Source: Candidatus Parachristensenella avicola (GTDB lineage Bacteria; Bacillota; Clostridia; Christensenellales; UMGS416). From it: 64,000 bases of DNA. Below the pieces are notes generated by a model that saw only the letters and a list, made by a program, of their open reading frames with translations, made no database searches and was not told where the DNA came from. The stretch spans positions 1 to 64,000 of the forward strand of contig CAJFUN010000002.1 in NCBI GenBank assembly GCA_904420205.1, in the 5' to 3' direction. Every line of letters starts with the position of its first letter. The stretch's first letter is position 1. Below, piece after piece: positions 28,273 to 37,872 of the stretch. Position numbers and translations under genes: made by a program.

Positions 28273-29316
28273 TTATTCTTTTTGCAAATGCGCCATGAGG
28301 AAATCCACGATCTGAGGCCCATGGCTGAGCTCGTGCACGCCGGAGAAAACAGAAAAGCAAAATTCCCGGGCAATACCCAGCCGCTCATAAGCGTCGCGCA
28401 CTTCAGGCGCGGCCAATCGGGCGTCCTGGCAGTCAAAAAGCTCGTCCGCATCCGCAACCTCAATATACAGCGCCCGTGGGCAAATCAATTTCGCTATTTC
28501 TACAAATGTAAAGCGATTGACCGAATCAAACCATCCCCAGTCGGACATTTTCACACTCATCGGGTCATGGAAAGCGCAGGATGAGCAAGCTACGCGGATG
28601 CGGGGATCGGCCGCTGCCACCAGCAGGGTATACAGGCCGCCATAAGATAGTCCCAACATGCCCACGCGGCTGCTGTCCAGTTGGGGCTTGCGGCAAAGCG
28701 CGTCCACCGAACGCATAATCATCAGCGTTTCCAGCGCCGCAAAGGAGCCGCCCAACATCTTGAGTTGATGCTCCATGTGCGCCCTGTCCATGTCCGGGCC
28801 ATAATCCTTGCTCCATAAATAGAGCTGCGGAGCAAAGCAGGCTGCTCCACGCCGCAGCACGCGCCGCACCATATCGTTGTAGTTGGCCGAGCCAAAGAAT
28901 CCGCCGACCCGCTCCGGCGTTCCAAGCCCGCCATGCTGGGTAATCACCAAGGGGAATGGGCCGTTCCCCTTGGGCAGGAATAGGATACCATAGGCGCACA
29001 AGCCCTCCATCACCGGGATACGCAGCCGGTATATAGCGCCTAGGTCGTCCTCCGCCACAAATATTTCCTCTGTCCCGCCTTCCGGCGCCGGCTCCAGCGG
29101 GCAAATTGGCCACCCCAGCATCTGCTTATACTGCTGCCGGTATGGTTCCGTCGTGCGCCAATATGCCTCGCAAGAGCTGAAATCAGGCGCAAAATAGGCA
29201 TGTCGAGCCTCGCGTGCCTCCTCAATTCGTCGCGCCATCACATCGTTTAGCTCGGCTAAAGCCTTTTCTCGGTATCCGTCTCCCCGGTGAGGCTCTTCCT
29301 CATACAACCGCTCCAT
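28273..29316 (-). CDS. Alpha/beta hydrolase, acetyl-xylan-esterase-like
   Basis: A 347-residue cytosolic hydrolase. The nucleophile elbow is GLSYGG (GMLGLSYGGLYTLLVAAADPR). An oxyanion-type strand is seen in PFPLVITQHGGLG. The acidic residue is probably in IEVADADELFD and the catalytic histidine in GVHELSHG near the C-terminus. The pattern fits dienelactone hydrolase/acetyl xylan esterase relatives. I chose the ATG at 29316, after AAAGGAACAGGGAG; an upstream in-frame ATG at 29367 would lengthen the overlap with the DUF3592 gene. Substrate unknown. Confidence 0.85.
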   Translation of the reverse strand: MERLYEEEPHRGDGYREKALAELNDVMARRIEEAREARHAYFAPDFSSCEAYWRTTEPYRQQYKQMLGWPICPLEPAPEGGTEEIFVAEDDLGAIYRLRIPVMEGLCAYGILFLPKGNGPFPLVITQHGGLGTPERVGGFFGSANYNDMVRRVLRRGAACFAPQLYLWSKDYGPDMDRAHMEHQLKMLGGSFAALETLMIMRSVDALCRKPQLDSSRVGMLGLSYGGLYTLLVAAADPRIRVACSSCAFHDPMSVKMSDWGWFDSVNRFTFVEIAKLICPRALYIEVADADELFDCQDARLAAPEVRDAYERLGIAREFCFSVFSGVHELSHGPQIVDFLMAHLQKE

Positions 29317-29740
29317 CTCCCTGTTCCTTTCTGCTGCGGCCTTTGCACCGCAGTCCTGTCCATCCATTCCATGCAGCCATACCCGCGCCGGCCGCAGTTA
29401 GGCAGCCGCCGATCCAGGGAAGGATGATCGGTTCCAGCAGACGGGCCGCGGCAGGGTTCTCCGGATCATATCGCACTGTCACCTCCTGCCCGATTGTATA
29501 TACGCTTTGCGGAATGCGCACTAGGCTTTCGCAAGCATCCCCCTGGGCGGTAAAGCTCACGCGCGCCCGGTAAAGCGGGCTGGCTTTGCTACTGGCGTCT
29601 TCATCCACCTCAATGGCGATGATGCGCCCCTGGGCTTGGGCGCTTAGCGGGCTGCCTAACCGGGGCGCGGCCAGCCATACAAACAGCCCGGCTGCCATCA
29701 GCAAAATACCGGCCCACACCCAGCCCTTCCTTTTTTCCAC
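29300..29740 (-). CDS. DUF3592-like membrane protein
   Basis: A 146-residue protein with a transmembrane helix at about 6-24 (VWAGILLMAAGLFVWLA), an extracytoplasmic domain (ARVSFTAQGDACESL, VYTIGQEVTVRYDPENPAAARL) and a second helix at about 112-130. This layout and the YDPENP motif are typical of DUF3592. Start is a GTG at 29740 after GGGGGGCGGAAG; an ATG at 29824 is possible but adds 28 non-typical residues. Its end overlaps the esterase start by 17 bases. Function unknown. Confidence 0.75.
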   Translation of the reverse strand: MEKRKGWVWAGILLMAAGLFVWLAAPRLGSPLSAQAQGRIIAIEVDEDASSKASPLYRARVSFTAQGDACESLVRIPQSVYTIGQEVTVRYDPENPAAARLLEPIILPWIGGCLTAAGAGMAAWNGWTGLRCKGRSRKEQGDGAVV

Positions 29741-29830
29741 CTTCCGCCCCCCTTTTGCGATTTGCTTTTGTTCAGTATAGCATGGCGGAAATGGGCTGAC
29801 CAGTCTTGGTCTTATTTTTTTCATGCAAAC

Positions 29831-29854
29831 AGCCCGCGGGTTATACCGCGGGCT
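29831..29854 (-). terminator. Hairpin at the end of the ABC transporter operon
   Basis: AGCCCGCGG/CCGCGGGCT arms with a six-base loop lie 16 bases after the permease stop on the minus strand. The T tract is weak (GTTTGCATG), so termination is probable rather than certain. Confidence 0.6.
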
Positions 29855-29869
29855 GCTGAGATTCGTTCG

Positions 29870-32473
29870 TTATAGGTTTTCCTGCTTTAGGGCGTCGATC
29901 AGGTTCCCCTTACGCGTCTTGGCAGCGGCGTATACCATGGTGACGCCTACGATGGCGAACACACCGGCTATGCATCCCAGCACGCTGACCCAGGGAACGG
30001 AAAAGGCAAAGCTGAAATTTTCCCGAAGCGCTTGATAGATCAAGACCAATACTGCCAAGGAAATCGGCAGCCCATAGGCCAGCGCCTTGATCCCGTAAAA
30101 AAGTGTCTCAAATCGGATCATCTTGCGGAATCCCCGTGGCGTCATTCCTACCGACTGGAGCATGGCAAACTCCCGCCTGCGTAGCGCTATAGAGGTTGAG
30201 ATGGTGTTGAAGATATTCGCTACTGCAATCGCGCAGATAAGGATGACAAAGCCATAGACGAACACCGAGAAAATGGTCGCCGCACTCTCGCTGGAGCGCC
30301 GGCTTTCCGCCATATTGTATACGTCCAGATGGGTATCCTGGTAGGGATTCTGATTGGCGATCTGGGTGAGCGCTTCCTCTACGGCCAGGTCGTCCTGGCA
30401 GGTGATATTGACCTCGATGTTGCGCCGCTTGTTTTCCTCCGTGCCGGGCAGTCCGTCATAGATCCGGTTAAGATTTTCCCAAGTCGTTATCAGCATCACC
30501 TGGTCGGGAAAATCTTCCTGCCTCCACTGATCCCCATACACCGTCTTATCCGCTATGGCCGCCACTGTGACCGGAATTTGCACTTCCTTCTCCAGTGTAT
30601 CGCCGTAATGATACGTAAGGTTCAGCCTTTCCCCTACCGAGCAAGCCAATTGATCCATCTGCGTAAAGACATGTCCCTCCTTCAGCGTCAGTGCATTCAC
30701 CAGCACAGCGCCTTCCTCTCCTGATGCAAGGACAAGTTCCGGATCAAGGCCACATCCTTGGACGTATTGCTTAAAGTGGGTCTCGTCTAAGGCGATCAGG
30801 TTTACCGCCAGCGGATAGGCGCCATTATCCATCGTCAAACGGCTGCGGGATTCCGGCGTCAATTGATCTGCTTGCGCCAGAAGGTATGCATAAAGCGTAT
30901 CCGTTGCCCTGATGTCCTCCACGTTTGGCGTATCCATCACTTGCTTAAGCAGCGCCTCGTATTCTTCCCGCTCACTGCCCTGGATAGATACCATGATATC
31001 GTACGGGATTTCGCCCTGTGCCAAGCTGTAAGAATGGTTTAGGTAATAGGTAAAGCCCGACGCAGTCAGAAAAAGAACAACCGAAACGACCAAGGAAAAG
31101 AGCGTTGTCCGATAACGGTGACGATTGCGCTTCATGTTCTTCAGGCCCAGCTCCGCCTCAAATCCGAAAATCTTCCGTGTAACCGACCAGGTATGCACTG
31201 ACTTTGCTTTGAGGGTGACATCAGCTGATTGGCGAATGGCGTCGATCGGCGTAATCTGCGACGCGCGCTTGGCCGGCGCATAGGCGGAAAGGGCAATGGT
31301 CAACACAGATGCGGCTACGGCAGCCGCCATCTGCGGGAAGGAAACCACCAGCTTCAGCGGCTCCTCCACACCCATGGACTGCTGCACCAGCGGGCTGATG
31401 CAGGCAAAGGTGATGCCCATGCCTACCGTGCCCGCCAGCAATCCGATGGGGATAGAGATTACGCCCACTACAGTACCCTCAAAGAGCACGGACCGGCGCT
31501 TCTGCTGGCGCGTCGCGCCAATGCTGGCCAGCATGCCCAGCTGCCGGCTGCGTTCCGAAAGGGAGATGGAAAAGGCGTTGTAAATCAGCGAAACCGCTCC
31601 GATCATGATGATGCCGCCAACGATACCCACGCAAGTTATCATCGTCCGCATCAGCTGCGGGTCGTTCATCACCCCGCTGAAGGTGAGCAGGCGGCTGTTT
31701 GTGCCGTAGCCCTCCAGCCCCAGCCTGTCAGCCATATCCTCTGCCCAAGCGTATAGTCCATTGTCCACCTGCTTAAGCGCTACCTTCGCGTTTACCGTCT
31801 CCCCCTCTAATGCCGCGGGATCCAAAAGTGCAAGCGCTTGATAACCGCCATACCAGTTCCGCTCCATGCCGCCGGGATCGATCACCCCCACCACCGTATA
31901 GGTTTCCTCCCGCAGAGGCATAAAGCGTTCATCCTCCTCATAGCCCGCTTGCCAAGGAAGCTCAAATTCCGACTGATCCTCTGCCTGACCAATCCGCTTG
32001 CCCAGGTTTAGCTTTAGGGTGTCGCCCAGTTCATACCGCACCTTGCCGATTAAAGCGAGCTTATCGCTGACAACAATCTCCCCTTCCTTTTGCGGCATCC
32101 GTCCTTCCACCAGCGTCACCGGCAGCTGCTCCAGCCCCTGAGCCGTATAGCGCTGCACATAAAGATAGGGCCGCTGTTCCGTAGCGATATCCGGGATCTG
32201 CGCAAAAAGGCCATCATGATAAAGGCTAATCTGGTCCACATTGCCATCGCTTAGCAGCGCATCCAAGCGATTGGCGGGCACCTGCTCGAACAGCACATGC
32301 CACAACCCGGTTTCCCGGATGGTATTGCGCCGAAAAAGGTCCATAAAGGAGCCCGTAATCGTGGTAACCGCGGTGATCATTGCCACCGCGATGATCACGC
32401 CCACAATGGTTACCAATGTCCTCCGGCGGTTTTGTTTCATATGCTCCAGCGTAACGCGGTTGACGATGTTCAT
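29870..32473 (-). CDS. FtsX-type ABC transporter permease
   Basis: An 867-residue permease with two FtsX/MacB-like modules. The N-terminal helix (residues 20-42, TLVTIVGVIIAVAMITAVTT) is followed by an extracytoplasmic domain to about 260, then helices near 275-300, 325-350 and 385-400 with SERSRQLGMLASIGATRQQ. A second module starts near 450 (NRHRYRTTLFSLVVSVVLFL) and ends with RRREFAMLQSVGMTPRG and three helices. Permeases of this type, with a cognate kinase and regulator, usually sense or remove antimicrobial peptides. Its start overlaps the ATPase stop by four bases. The role is inferred from organisation. Confidence 0.92.
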   Translation of the reverse strand: MNIVNRVTLEHMKQNRRRTLVTIVGVIIAVAMITAVTTITGSFMDLFRRNTIRETGLWHVLFEQVPANRLDALLSDGNVDQISLYHDGLFAQIPDIATEQRPYLYVQRYTAQGLEQLPVTLVEGRMPQKEGEIVVSDKLALIGKVRYELGDTLKLNLGKRIGQAEDQSEFELPWQAGYEEDERFMPLREETYTVVGVIDPGGMERNWYGGYQALALLDPAALEGETVNAKVALKQVDNGLYAWAEDMADRLGLEGYGTNSRLLTFSGVMNDPQLMRTMITCVGIVGGIIMIGAVSLIYNAFSISLSERSRQLGMLASIGATRQQKRRSVLFEGTVVGVISIPIGLLAGTVGMGITFACISPLVQQSMGVEEPLKLVVSFPQMAAAVAASVLTIALSAYAPAKRASQITPIDAIRQSADVTLKAKSVHTWSVTRKIFGFEAELGLKNMKRNRHRYRTTLFSLVVSVVLFLTASGFTYYLNHSYSLAQGEIPYDIMVSIQGSEREEYEALLKQVMDTPNVEDIRATDTLYAYLLAQADQLTPESRSRLTMDNGAYPLAVNLIALDETHFKQYVQGCGLDPELVLASGEEGAVLVNALTLKEGHVFTQMDQLACSVGERLNLTYHYGDTLEKEVQIPVTVAAIADKTVYGDQWRQEDFPDQVMLITTWENLNRIYDGLPGTEENKRRNIEVNITCQDDLAVEEALTQIANQNPYQDTHLDVYNMAESRRSSESAATIFSVFVYGFVILICAIAVANIFNTISTSIALRRREFAMLQSVGMTPRGFRKMIRFETLFYGIKALAYGLPISLAVLVLIYQALRENFSFAFSVPWVSVLGCIAGVFAIVGVTMVYAAAKTRKGNLIDALKQENL

Positions 32474-33153
32474 GGCCGAATCACCTCGTCCTTGGCAATG
32501 CGCCCGTCCTCAATGGCGATGATCCGGTCGGCTTGCAGCGCAATGCGTTCGTCATGGGTGATAATCATCAGCGTCTGATGATAGCTTCGGTTGAACATTT
32601 TGAGCAGCTCAACGATTTCCTTGCTGTTTTTGCTATCCAGGTTACCGGTGGGTTCATCGGCCAGCACCAGCGCTGGATTCGAGATCAGCGCGCGGCCGAT
32701 GGATACCCGCTGCTGCTGGCCGCCGGAAAGCTGGTTAGGCAGGTGATCCAATCGATCGGCCATATCCAGCTTTTCCACCAGTGTTTTCAGTTCGCCTTCC
32801 TCCACCTTGCGGCCGTCCAGCAGCAGCGGCAGCGTAATATTCTCCCGCACATTGAGTACAGGGATCAGATTATAGAATTGATAGATAAGGCCGATCTGCC
32901 GCCGCCGGAAAATGGCGAGCTGCGTCTCGTTTAGGCTGTAAATATCCGTCTGATCCACGAAAACCCGGCCCATGGTAGGCCGGTCAACGCCGCCTAAGAT
33001 ATGCAAAAGGGTCGATTTGCCGGACCCCGAAGGGCCAATGATCGCCACAAATTCCCCTTTTTCTACGGAAAAGCTCACATTGTTCAGCGCCCGCACCATG
33101 GTTTCGTCCTTCCCATAAACCTTGGACAGGTTTTCTACGCGCAAAATTTCCAT
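32470..33153 (-). CDS. ABC transporter ATPase (MacB/LolD-like)
   Basis: A 227-residue ATPase with Walker [13 protein letters not shown] (about 40), Q-loop region [18 protein letters not shown], signature [15 protein letters not shown] and Walker [13 protein letters not shown], plus switch H in IITHDERI. This sequence type pairs with FtsX-like permeases. CAGGAGGTATAAGGA precedes the ATG. It is followed by the permease with a four-base overlap and preceded by a possible response-regulator site. Confidence 0.95.
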   Translation of the reverse strand: MEILRVENLSKVYGKDETMVRALNNVSFSVEKGEFVAIIGPSGSGKSTLLHILGGVDRPTMGRVFVDQTDIYSLNETQLAIFRRRQIGLIYQFYNLIPVLNVRENITLPLLLDGRKVEEGELKTLVEKLDMADRLDHLPNQLSGGQQQRVSIGRALISNPALVLADEPTGNLDSKNSKEIVELLKMFNRSYHQTLMIITHDERIALQADRIIAIEDGRIAKDEVIRP

Positions 33154-33192
33154 TCCTTATACCTCCTGACGCTCCTATCCTACCGTCGACGG

Positions 33193-33208
33193 GTGACGTT
33201 TCCGTGAC
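33193..33208 (-). promoter_or_regulatory. Candidate response-regulator operator ahead of the ABC genes
   Basis: Two GTGAC units lie in direct repeat at 33193-33197 and 33204-33208, eleven bases apart centre to centre. This spacing suits OmpR-family dimers. It lies 40 bases upstream of the ATPase ATG and downstream of the kinase gene. Assignment to the neighbouring regulator is inference. Confidence 0.4.
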
Positions 33209-33230
33209 CTGATCATAACAATTCTGTCAT

Positions 33231-34232
33231 CTACACGATGCGCTTATAAAATTTCAGCGTAAAGGTCGTACCCTTTCCCCACTGGCTTTCTACCACAATA
33301 TCGCCATTTTGGTGCTGCACGATGGTCTTGGCCATGGCCAACCCAATGCCTACACTGTCCGCTTCCGCATTGCGTCCGCGGTAAAAGCGCTCGAAGATAT
33401 GGGGCAGATCCTCACGCAGGATGCCGCTGCCTGTGTCGCGGATGATCAGCTCCGTATGCAATGGATTCTCTGCATACCGAATCTCCACATGTCCTCCCGG
33501 CGGCGTATGCTCCATGCAGTTCTTTAGAATATTGACCACGGCTTCTGTGGTCCAGGCCATATCGCCCATAAAGCTGGCTTCTTCCTCGCCTGAGCGGATC
33601 AGCGTAATCTGCCGCAGCTCCATGGGAATCTCCAGGGGCGCCACGGCCTTTTCCACGAGTTCTGCTACCTGAACCGGCTCGGATCGGAAATCTACAGCGC
33701 CCGCATCAATCCGTGACAGCTTCAAAAGCGCGTTCATCAACCACTGGATCCGCTCCAGCTGCTGGTTCATCCGCGCAGTGAACTCCCTTCGTTTCTCTTC
33801 GTCCAAGTGGTGATCGCTGAGCAAATCGACCATCACGAACATGCTGGTCAACGGCGTTTTAAGCTGATGCGAAATATCCGATAGCGCATCTGCCAGATAG
33901 CGCTTGTCTTTTTTCAGCAGCTCGGATTGCTCTGTCAGCTTTAGCGCCAGCTTGTAAATTTCATTTTTCAGGATGGACAGCTCGCCTTCCCGATTATCCC
34001 GCAGCTCCAACCCGCGTTCCCCTGCGGCCACGGCTCTGAGATAGCGGCTTAGCAGCGCTATCTGCCGATAGCGCCTATGGGTGAAGGCGGCAAAAGCCGC
34101 CAGCATAAGGATGAAGCCTGCCAAAGCGATTAAGGCGGCCTGCCAGCTGATCCAGGCAATACCTGCGCACAGCGCCAGCGCCGCGCCTGACGCTATGAGC
34201 ATGAACCGGCCGAATTCACCGTTACGAATCAT
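33231..34232 (-). CDS. Sensor histidine kinase
   Basis: A 333-residue kinase. Two close transmembrane helices at about 10-50 leave almost no outside loop, like intramembrane-sensing kinases that partner with peptide-sensing ABC transporters. The HisKA box is ALSDISHQLKTPLTSM with the phospho-accepting histidine near residue 127. The ATPase domain has NILKNCMEH, DTGSGILREDL, FERFYRG and GIGLAMAKTIV. It overlaps the end of the response regulator gene by 11 bases. Sensing of transporter state rather than free ligand is inferred from architecture. Confidence 0.93.
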   Translation of the reverse strand: MIRNGEFGRFMLIASGAALALCAGIAWISWQAALIALAGFILMLAAFAAFTHRRYRQIALLSRYLRAVAAGERGLELRDNREGELSILKNEIYKLALKLTEQSELLKKDKRYLADALSDISHQLKTPLTSMFVMVDLLSDHHLDEEKRREFTARMNQQLERIQWLMNALLKLSRIDAGAVDFRSEPVQVAELVEKAVAPLEIPMELRQITLIRSGEEEASFMGDMAWTTEAVVNILKNCMEHTPPGGHVEIRYAENPLHTELIIRDTGSGILREDLPHIFERFYRGRNAEADSVGIGLAMAKTIVQHQNGDIVVESQWGKGTTFTLKFYKRIV

Positions 34233-34917
34233 GCCCTTCTCCCATCCGATATCCCATCCCCCGCACGGTTTGAATCAGTTTGGGATTGGAAGGGTCATCT
34301 TCCAGCTTATCCCGCAGCCGCTTCATATACACGGTAAGCGTATTGTCGTTGACAAAATTACCCGCCACATCCCAGATACTCTCCAACAGCTGAGTACGTG
34401 TCATCACCTGGCCTGCGTTATGAATCATCGTCAGCAGCAGCCGGTATTCCAGCGCCGTAAGCTCCACCGGCGTTTCGCCTTTATATACCTTGGCCTCCTG
34501 AAGGTTCACACGAATATGGCCGATCTGAAAGGTGCTGCGGCTGCGCTCCTCTCGCCGATAGCGCCGCAGCACCGATTTGATTCGGCTTAGCAGCTCCCGC
34601 ACGCGGAATGGCTTGGTGATATAGTCATCCGCGCCCATATCCAGCCCCATCACCACGCTGACTTCCTCGTCCCGTGCCGTCAGGAAGATAACCGGATAAT
34701 CGCCCAACAGTTTGGCCCGTCCGCAGATATCATATCCAGAGCCATCCGGCAGCGATAGATCAAGCAGCAGTAGATCCGGCTTCTCTTCAGCGTCCAGCGC
34801 TCGCATGGCCGCCGACGTATTGTAACAAATCTCAACCCTATAGCCAGCTTCCTCCAGGGAATAGCCCAGGCCCAGGGCAATGGTGTGGTCATCCTCTACG
34901 ACCAGGATTTTTTCCAT
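34222..34917 (-). CDS. OmpR-family response regulator
   Basis: A 231-residue regulator. The receiver domain has the acidic pair in LVVEDDHTIA, the phospho-accepting Asp in LLLLDLSLPDGSG (about 52) and K in DDYITKPF. The C-terminal winged helix (LTALEYRLLLTMIHNAGQ, LESIWD, TVYMKRLRDKLE) is of the OmpR/PhoB type. I chose the ATG at 34917, after AAAGGAGAAAAAC. It heads the order regulator-kinase-ATPase-permease, all on the minus strand. Confidence 0.95.
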   Translation of the reverse strand: MEKILVVEDDHTIALGLGYSLEEAGYRVEICYNTSAAMRALDAEEKPDLLLLDLSLPDGSGYDICGRAKLLGDYPVIFLTARDEEVSVVMGLDMGADDYITKPFRVRELLSRIKSVLRRYRREERSRSTFQIGHIRVNLQEAKVYKGETPVELTALEYRLLLTMIHNAGQVMTRTQLLESIWDVAGNFVNDNTLTVYMKRLRDKLEDDPSNPKLIQTVRGMGYRMGEGHDS

Positions 34918-35060
34918 GTTTTTCTCCTTTGGAGTTTCTATGATCCGAATAATCATATCCTACCACGAAGCTCTTTGCATGACAAATCTATCGCCGAACC
35001 CCGTCGAAAGCTTGCCTCTTTATGGTATACTAAAAGAAACGTCCCTGAAAGGAGATCATC

Positions 35061-35420
35061 ATGGGCTGTTTGGGCAATATCCTTTGGTTTGTGTTCGGCG
35101 GTTTTTGGCAGGGATTGTGCTGGTCGCTGGCCGGCGTGCTGTGGTGTATCACCATTATCGGCATTCCCATCGGCCGTCAGTGCTTCAAGTTCGCTAGCCT
35201 CTCCTTTATGCCCTTTGGTAAAGAAGTCGTGTACGGCGGTGGAGCCGCTTCCATCTTGATGAATATCCTGTGGCTTATCGTTACCGGCTTACCGATGGCC
35301 TTGGGATTGGCGCTTAATGGATTACTCTTCTGCATCACCATTATCGGCATTCCCTTTGGGATGCAGTGCTTTAAGCTGGCTAAGCTGGCACTGATGCCTT
35401 TCGGCGCTTCCATCCAATAA
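35061..35420 (+). CDS. YccF-domain inner membrane protein
   Basis: A 119-residue protein with two YccF repeats. Each carries a hydrophobic segment and the motif CITIIGIPIGRQCFK (about 30-45) or CITIIGIPFGMQCFK (about 93-107), followed by MPFG. The internal duplication is obvious. YccF proteins are small membrane proteins of unknown function. GAAAGGAGATCATC precedes the ATG. It is transcribed away from the two-component system and has its own terminator. Confidence 0.93.
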   Translation: MGCLGNILWFVFGGFWQGLCWSLAGVLWCITIIGIPIGRQCFKFASLSFMPFGKEVVYGGGAASILMNILWLIVTGLPMALGLALNGLLFCITIIGIPFGMQCFKLAKLALMPFGASIQ

Positions 35421-35449
35421 AAAAGATTTACCCGGGCAAAATCGGTTAT

Positions 35450-35488
35450 GAAAAATCGGCCTCTCTTTCATCGGGAGGCCGATTTTTC
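35450..35488 (+). terminator. Bidirectional terminator between yccF-like gene and the NapH-like gene
   Basis: GAAAAATCGGCCTC pairs perfectly with GAGGCCGATTTTTC around an 11-base loop. T runs on both strands suit it for ending yccF (plus) and, after some read-on, the converging ferredoxin operon (minus). Confidence 0.85.
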
Positions 35489-35539
35489 ATATCGTATCGT
35501 TTCTGCGCTGCTTCCTTTCATCACAGAGCCGAGCAAAGG

Positions 35540-36127
35540 CTATGCTTTGTCCATCCGCTTTGTGTTTTTCGCTTTGCAAATCAGTTGGGTCATGGTGCCC
35601 ATGGGGCAATACACACACCAGGATCGCGGCTTAAATAAGAGCATCGTGAGCAAGCCTAATAGGGTGGAGGTAAGCATGACGCTGTAAAATCCAAAGGCAA
35701 ACTGCGCAACCCAGGACGCTGCCATATCTTGTGGGTATGCCCATTGCCAGGGAAGCTTCAAGCTCCACAAAAGCGTCACAACCGGCCGAAGCTGCTGGCT
35801 TCCCGCCCAAACCAGGTAAGTACTCCACAGCATGCTGAAAAACATCGCTAAGAAAAAGAATAGAAAACCATACCGGAACCACCGGCTTTTCATCCAGCGA
35901 GGCACGTCGGCTTTGCGGGAGAATCCAAGCTTCCCTCCGATCAAGGCAAGAAGCTGCCCCCGGCCGCAGTAGCGGTTACAGTAGGCTTTGGATCCTCCGA
36001 CCGCCGCAATAATCAGCGGAATTAGGAAGCAGAGTAAGCCCAACCACGCAAAGAGAATGTGGAAAAATCCCAATAGAAGGTACACCAGTGATGCAATCCA
36101 TAGAAAATCATACCATCGTTTTTTCAT
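35540..36127 (-). CDS. NapH-like 4Fe-4S polyferredoxin membrane protein
   Basis: A 195-residue integral membrane protein with about four helices (6-24, 28-45, 84-104, 145-165). Cysteine motifs YCNRYCGRGQL (about 52) and WCVYCPMGTM (about 176) sit just after helices, as in NapH/NosR/RnfC-type quinol-linked proteins. It probably passes electrons between a membrane donor and the adjacent small ferredoxin. The first motif has CG rather than CP. ATG at 36127 overlaps the ferredoxin stop (ATGA). The partner enzyme is not in the window. Confidence 0.85.
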   Translation of the reverse strand: MKKRWYDFLWIASLVYLLLGFFHILFAWLGLLCFLIPLIIAAVGGSKAYCNRYCGRGQLLALIGGKLGFSRKADVPRWMKSRWFRYGFLFFFLAMFFSMLWSTYLVWAGSQQLRPVVTLLWSLKLPWQWAYPQDMAASWVAQFAFGFYSVMLTSTLLGLLTMLLFKPRSWCVYCPMGTMTQLICKAKNTKRMDKA

Positions 36128-36327
36128 GCCTCCGCCTCCTTCATGACGATAGCCGTCGCAGGGCATTCCCGCTCGCACTTTCCGCATCCCACGCAGCGCT
36201 GTAGGTCTACTTCCGCCTGAATCCCCATTACCACACGGATAGCAGATCGAGGGCATATTTTTTCGCAACATCCGCACGCTACGCATTCCCTTTCCCTCAC
36301 CCAAGCCTTTCGCCTGTTTCTTGCCAT
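36124..36327 (-). CDS. Small 2x[4Fe-4S] ferredoxin
   Basis: A 67-residue ferredoxin with two complete cluster motifs: CVACGCCEKICP (about 12-23) and CVGCGKCERECP (about 42-53). I chose the ATG at 36327 because AAAGGAGG lies 12 bases upstream and it gives the short basic start MARNRRKAW. Its stop overlaps the start of the NapH-like gene, so the two form a redox pair. Confidence 0.9.
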   Translation of the reverse strand: MARNRRKAWVRERECVACGCCEKICPRSAIRVVMGIQAEVDLQRCVGCGKCERECPATAIVMKEAEA

Positions 36328-36429
36328 GCAGCAAAAGCCTCCTTCAAAAGATGCGCCCATTATACAAAAATGTTCGATACGAATACCGTGACCTTATCAC
36401 ACAAACAAGCGGCTTTCTGAAACAAAAAG

Positions 36430-36460
36430 AACGGCGCCGCCTTTTTGGGGCTACGCCGTT
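36430..36460 (-). terminator. Terminator after hslU
   Basis: AACGGCG/CGCCGTT arms enclose a 17-base loop. On the minus strand CTTTTTG follows. It marks the end of the rbgA-to-hslU gene series. Confidence 0.7.
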
Positions 36461-36497
36461 TTCCTTCATCCTTATGCCAGGATGGACATGATTGATT

Positions 36498-37871
36498 TTA
36501 AACTATATATCGTTTCAGATCTTTGCCGGCAATGGTGGGAGACAGGTGGGCATTGACGTATGCGGCGTCGATTGTCAGATCCACCATGGGGAAGTCGCCC
36601 CCCGCATTATAGGACACGTCTTCCAAAAGCGTTTCCAAGATGGTATGCAACCGCCGCGCGCCGATGTTTTCATCCAACTCATTGGCCATAGAGGCGTATT
36701 GAGCGATGGCGTCCAATGCGTCGTCGGTAAAGGTAATCCGCACGTGATCCACCTCCAGGAGCGCGGCGTACTGCTTGGTTACCGCGTTTTCCGGCTGGCT
36801 GAGGATGGCTTTGAAGTCAGCCTGGGTCAGGGAGTGCAGGTTCACGCGAATGGGGAACCGCCCTTGCAGCTCGGGGATGAGATCTTCCACCTTCGATACG
36901 TGGAAAGCGCCCGCCGCGATAAACAGGATGTAGTCGGTCTTGATCGGACCATATTTGGTAGACACCGTAGACCCTTCCACCAGCGGAAGAATATCCCGCT
37001 GCACGCCCTCGCGGGATACGTCGGGCCCATTGGACGCGCCGGCTCCGGCTATCTTATCGATCTCATCGATAAAGATAATACCCTCTTTTTCCGCTCGTTC
37101 TACAGCCGTCGAATATACTTCGTCCATGTCGATAAGCTTTTGGCCCTCCTCCTGCTCCAGGATCTTGCGGGCTTCCTTTACCGTTACCCGCCGGATCTTC
37201 GTCTTTTTAGGCAGGATACCGCCCATCATGTCGTTCAGGTTTAGCTCCATGGTCATGCCGGGCATCAGTTCCTGCGGGGGACCGTTGTCCTCAATCTCCA
37301 GATCCACTAGGATCTCCTCCATATATCCGGCCCGCAGGTTTTCGCGCACATCCTTACGGCGGTTGCGCATCTGCTCCTTTTCGGCCGGCGTGGGCTCTGG
37401 CTCGCTGCTTTTCTGCCCCGGCAGCAGGGCCAGCAGCGGATTCTGATTCTGCGGCGTAGGCTTCTTGCCGTTAGACAGGATCTCCACCAGACGGTTTTCC
37501 GCGGCCCGCGCCGCCTCCACCTTTACGCTTTCCAGCTTCTCCGCCTTAACCATGCGCACCGACGCTTCCACCAGGTCCCGGATCATCGATTCTACGTCAC
37601 GCCCTACGTATCCAACCTCGGTGAATTTCGTCGCTTCTACCTTGACGAAAGGAGCGGACAGCAGTTTTGCCAACCTTCGGGCGATTTCTGTCTTACCTAC
37701 GCCGGTGGGGCCCGCCATAATAATGTTTTTAGGCGTGATCTCTTCCTGCATTTCCGCCGGAAGCTGGCTTCTGCGGTAACGGTTACGCAGGGCGATGGCC
37801 ACGGCGCGCTTGGCTTCATCCTGCCCCACGATATACTTGTTCAGCGCCTCGACAATCTCTCTGGGCGTCAT
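36498..37871 (-). CDS. hslU: ATP-dependent protease ATPase subunit HslU
   Basis: A 457-residue AAA+ unfoldase that feeds substrates to HslV. It begins [24 protein letters not shown], with Walker [29 protein letters not shown] pore region, an extended I-domain (about 110-230) and Walker [13 protein letters not shown]. The C-terminal YIV tail that inserts into HslV is present as LKRYIV. The ATG at 37871 overlaps the hslV stop region by a few bases. Confidence 0.97.
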   Translation of the reverse strand: MTPREIVEALNKYIVGQDEAKRAVAIALRNRYRRSQLPAEMQEEITPKNIIMAGPTGVGKTEIARRLAKLLSAPFVKVEATKFTEVGYVGRDVESMIRDLVEASVRMVKAEKLESVKVEAARAAENRLVEILSNGKKPTPQNQNPLLALLPGQKSSEPEPTPAEKEQMRNRRKDVRENLRAGYMEEILVDLEIEDNGPPQELMPGMTMELNLNDMMGGILPKKTKIRRVTVKEARKILEQEEGQKLIDMDEVYSTAVERAEKEGIIFIDEIDKIAGAGASNGPDVSREGVQRDILPLVEGSTVSTKYGPIKTDYILFIAAGAFHVSKVEDLIPELQGRFPIRVNLHSLTQADFKAILSQPENAVTKQYAALLEVDHVRITFTDDALDAIAQYASMANELDENIGARRLHTILETLLEDVSYNAGGDFPMVDLTIDAAYVNAHLSPTIAGKDLKRYIV

Positions 37872-37872
37872 G

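Noticed and set aside
36492..37244. A 250-codon plus-strand frame
   Set aside because: Antisense to hslU; composition is that of a shadow frame.
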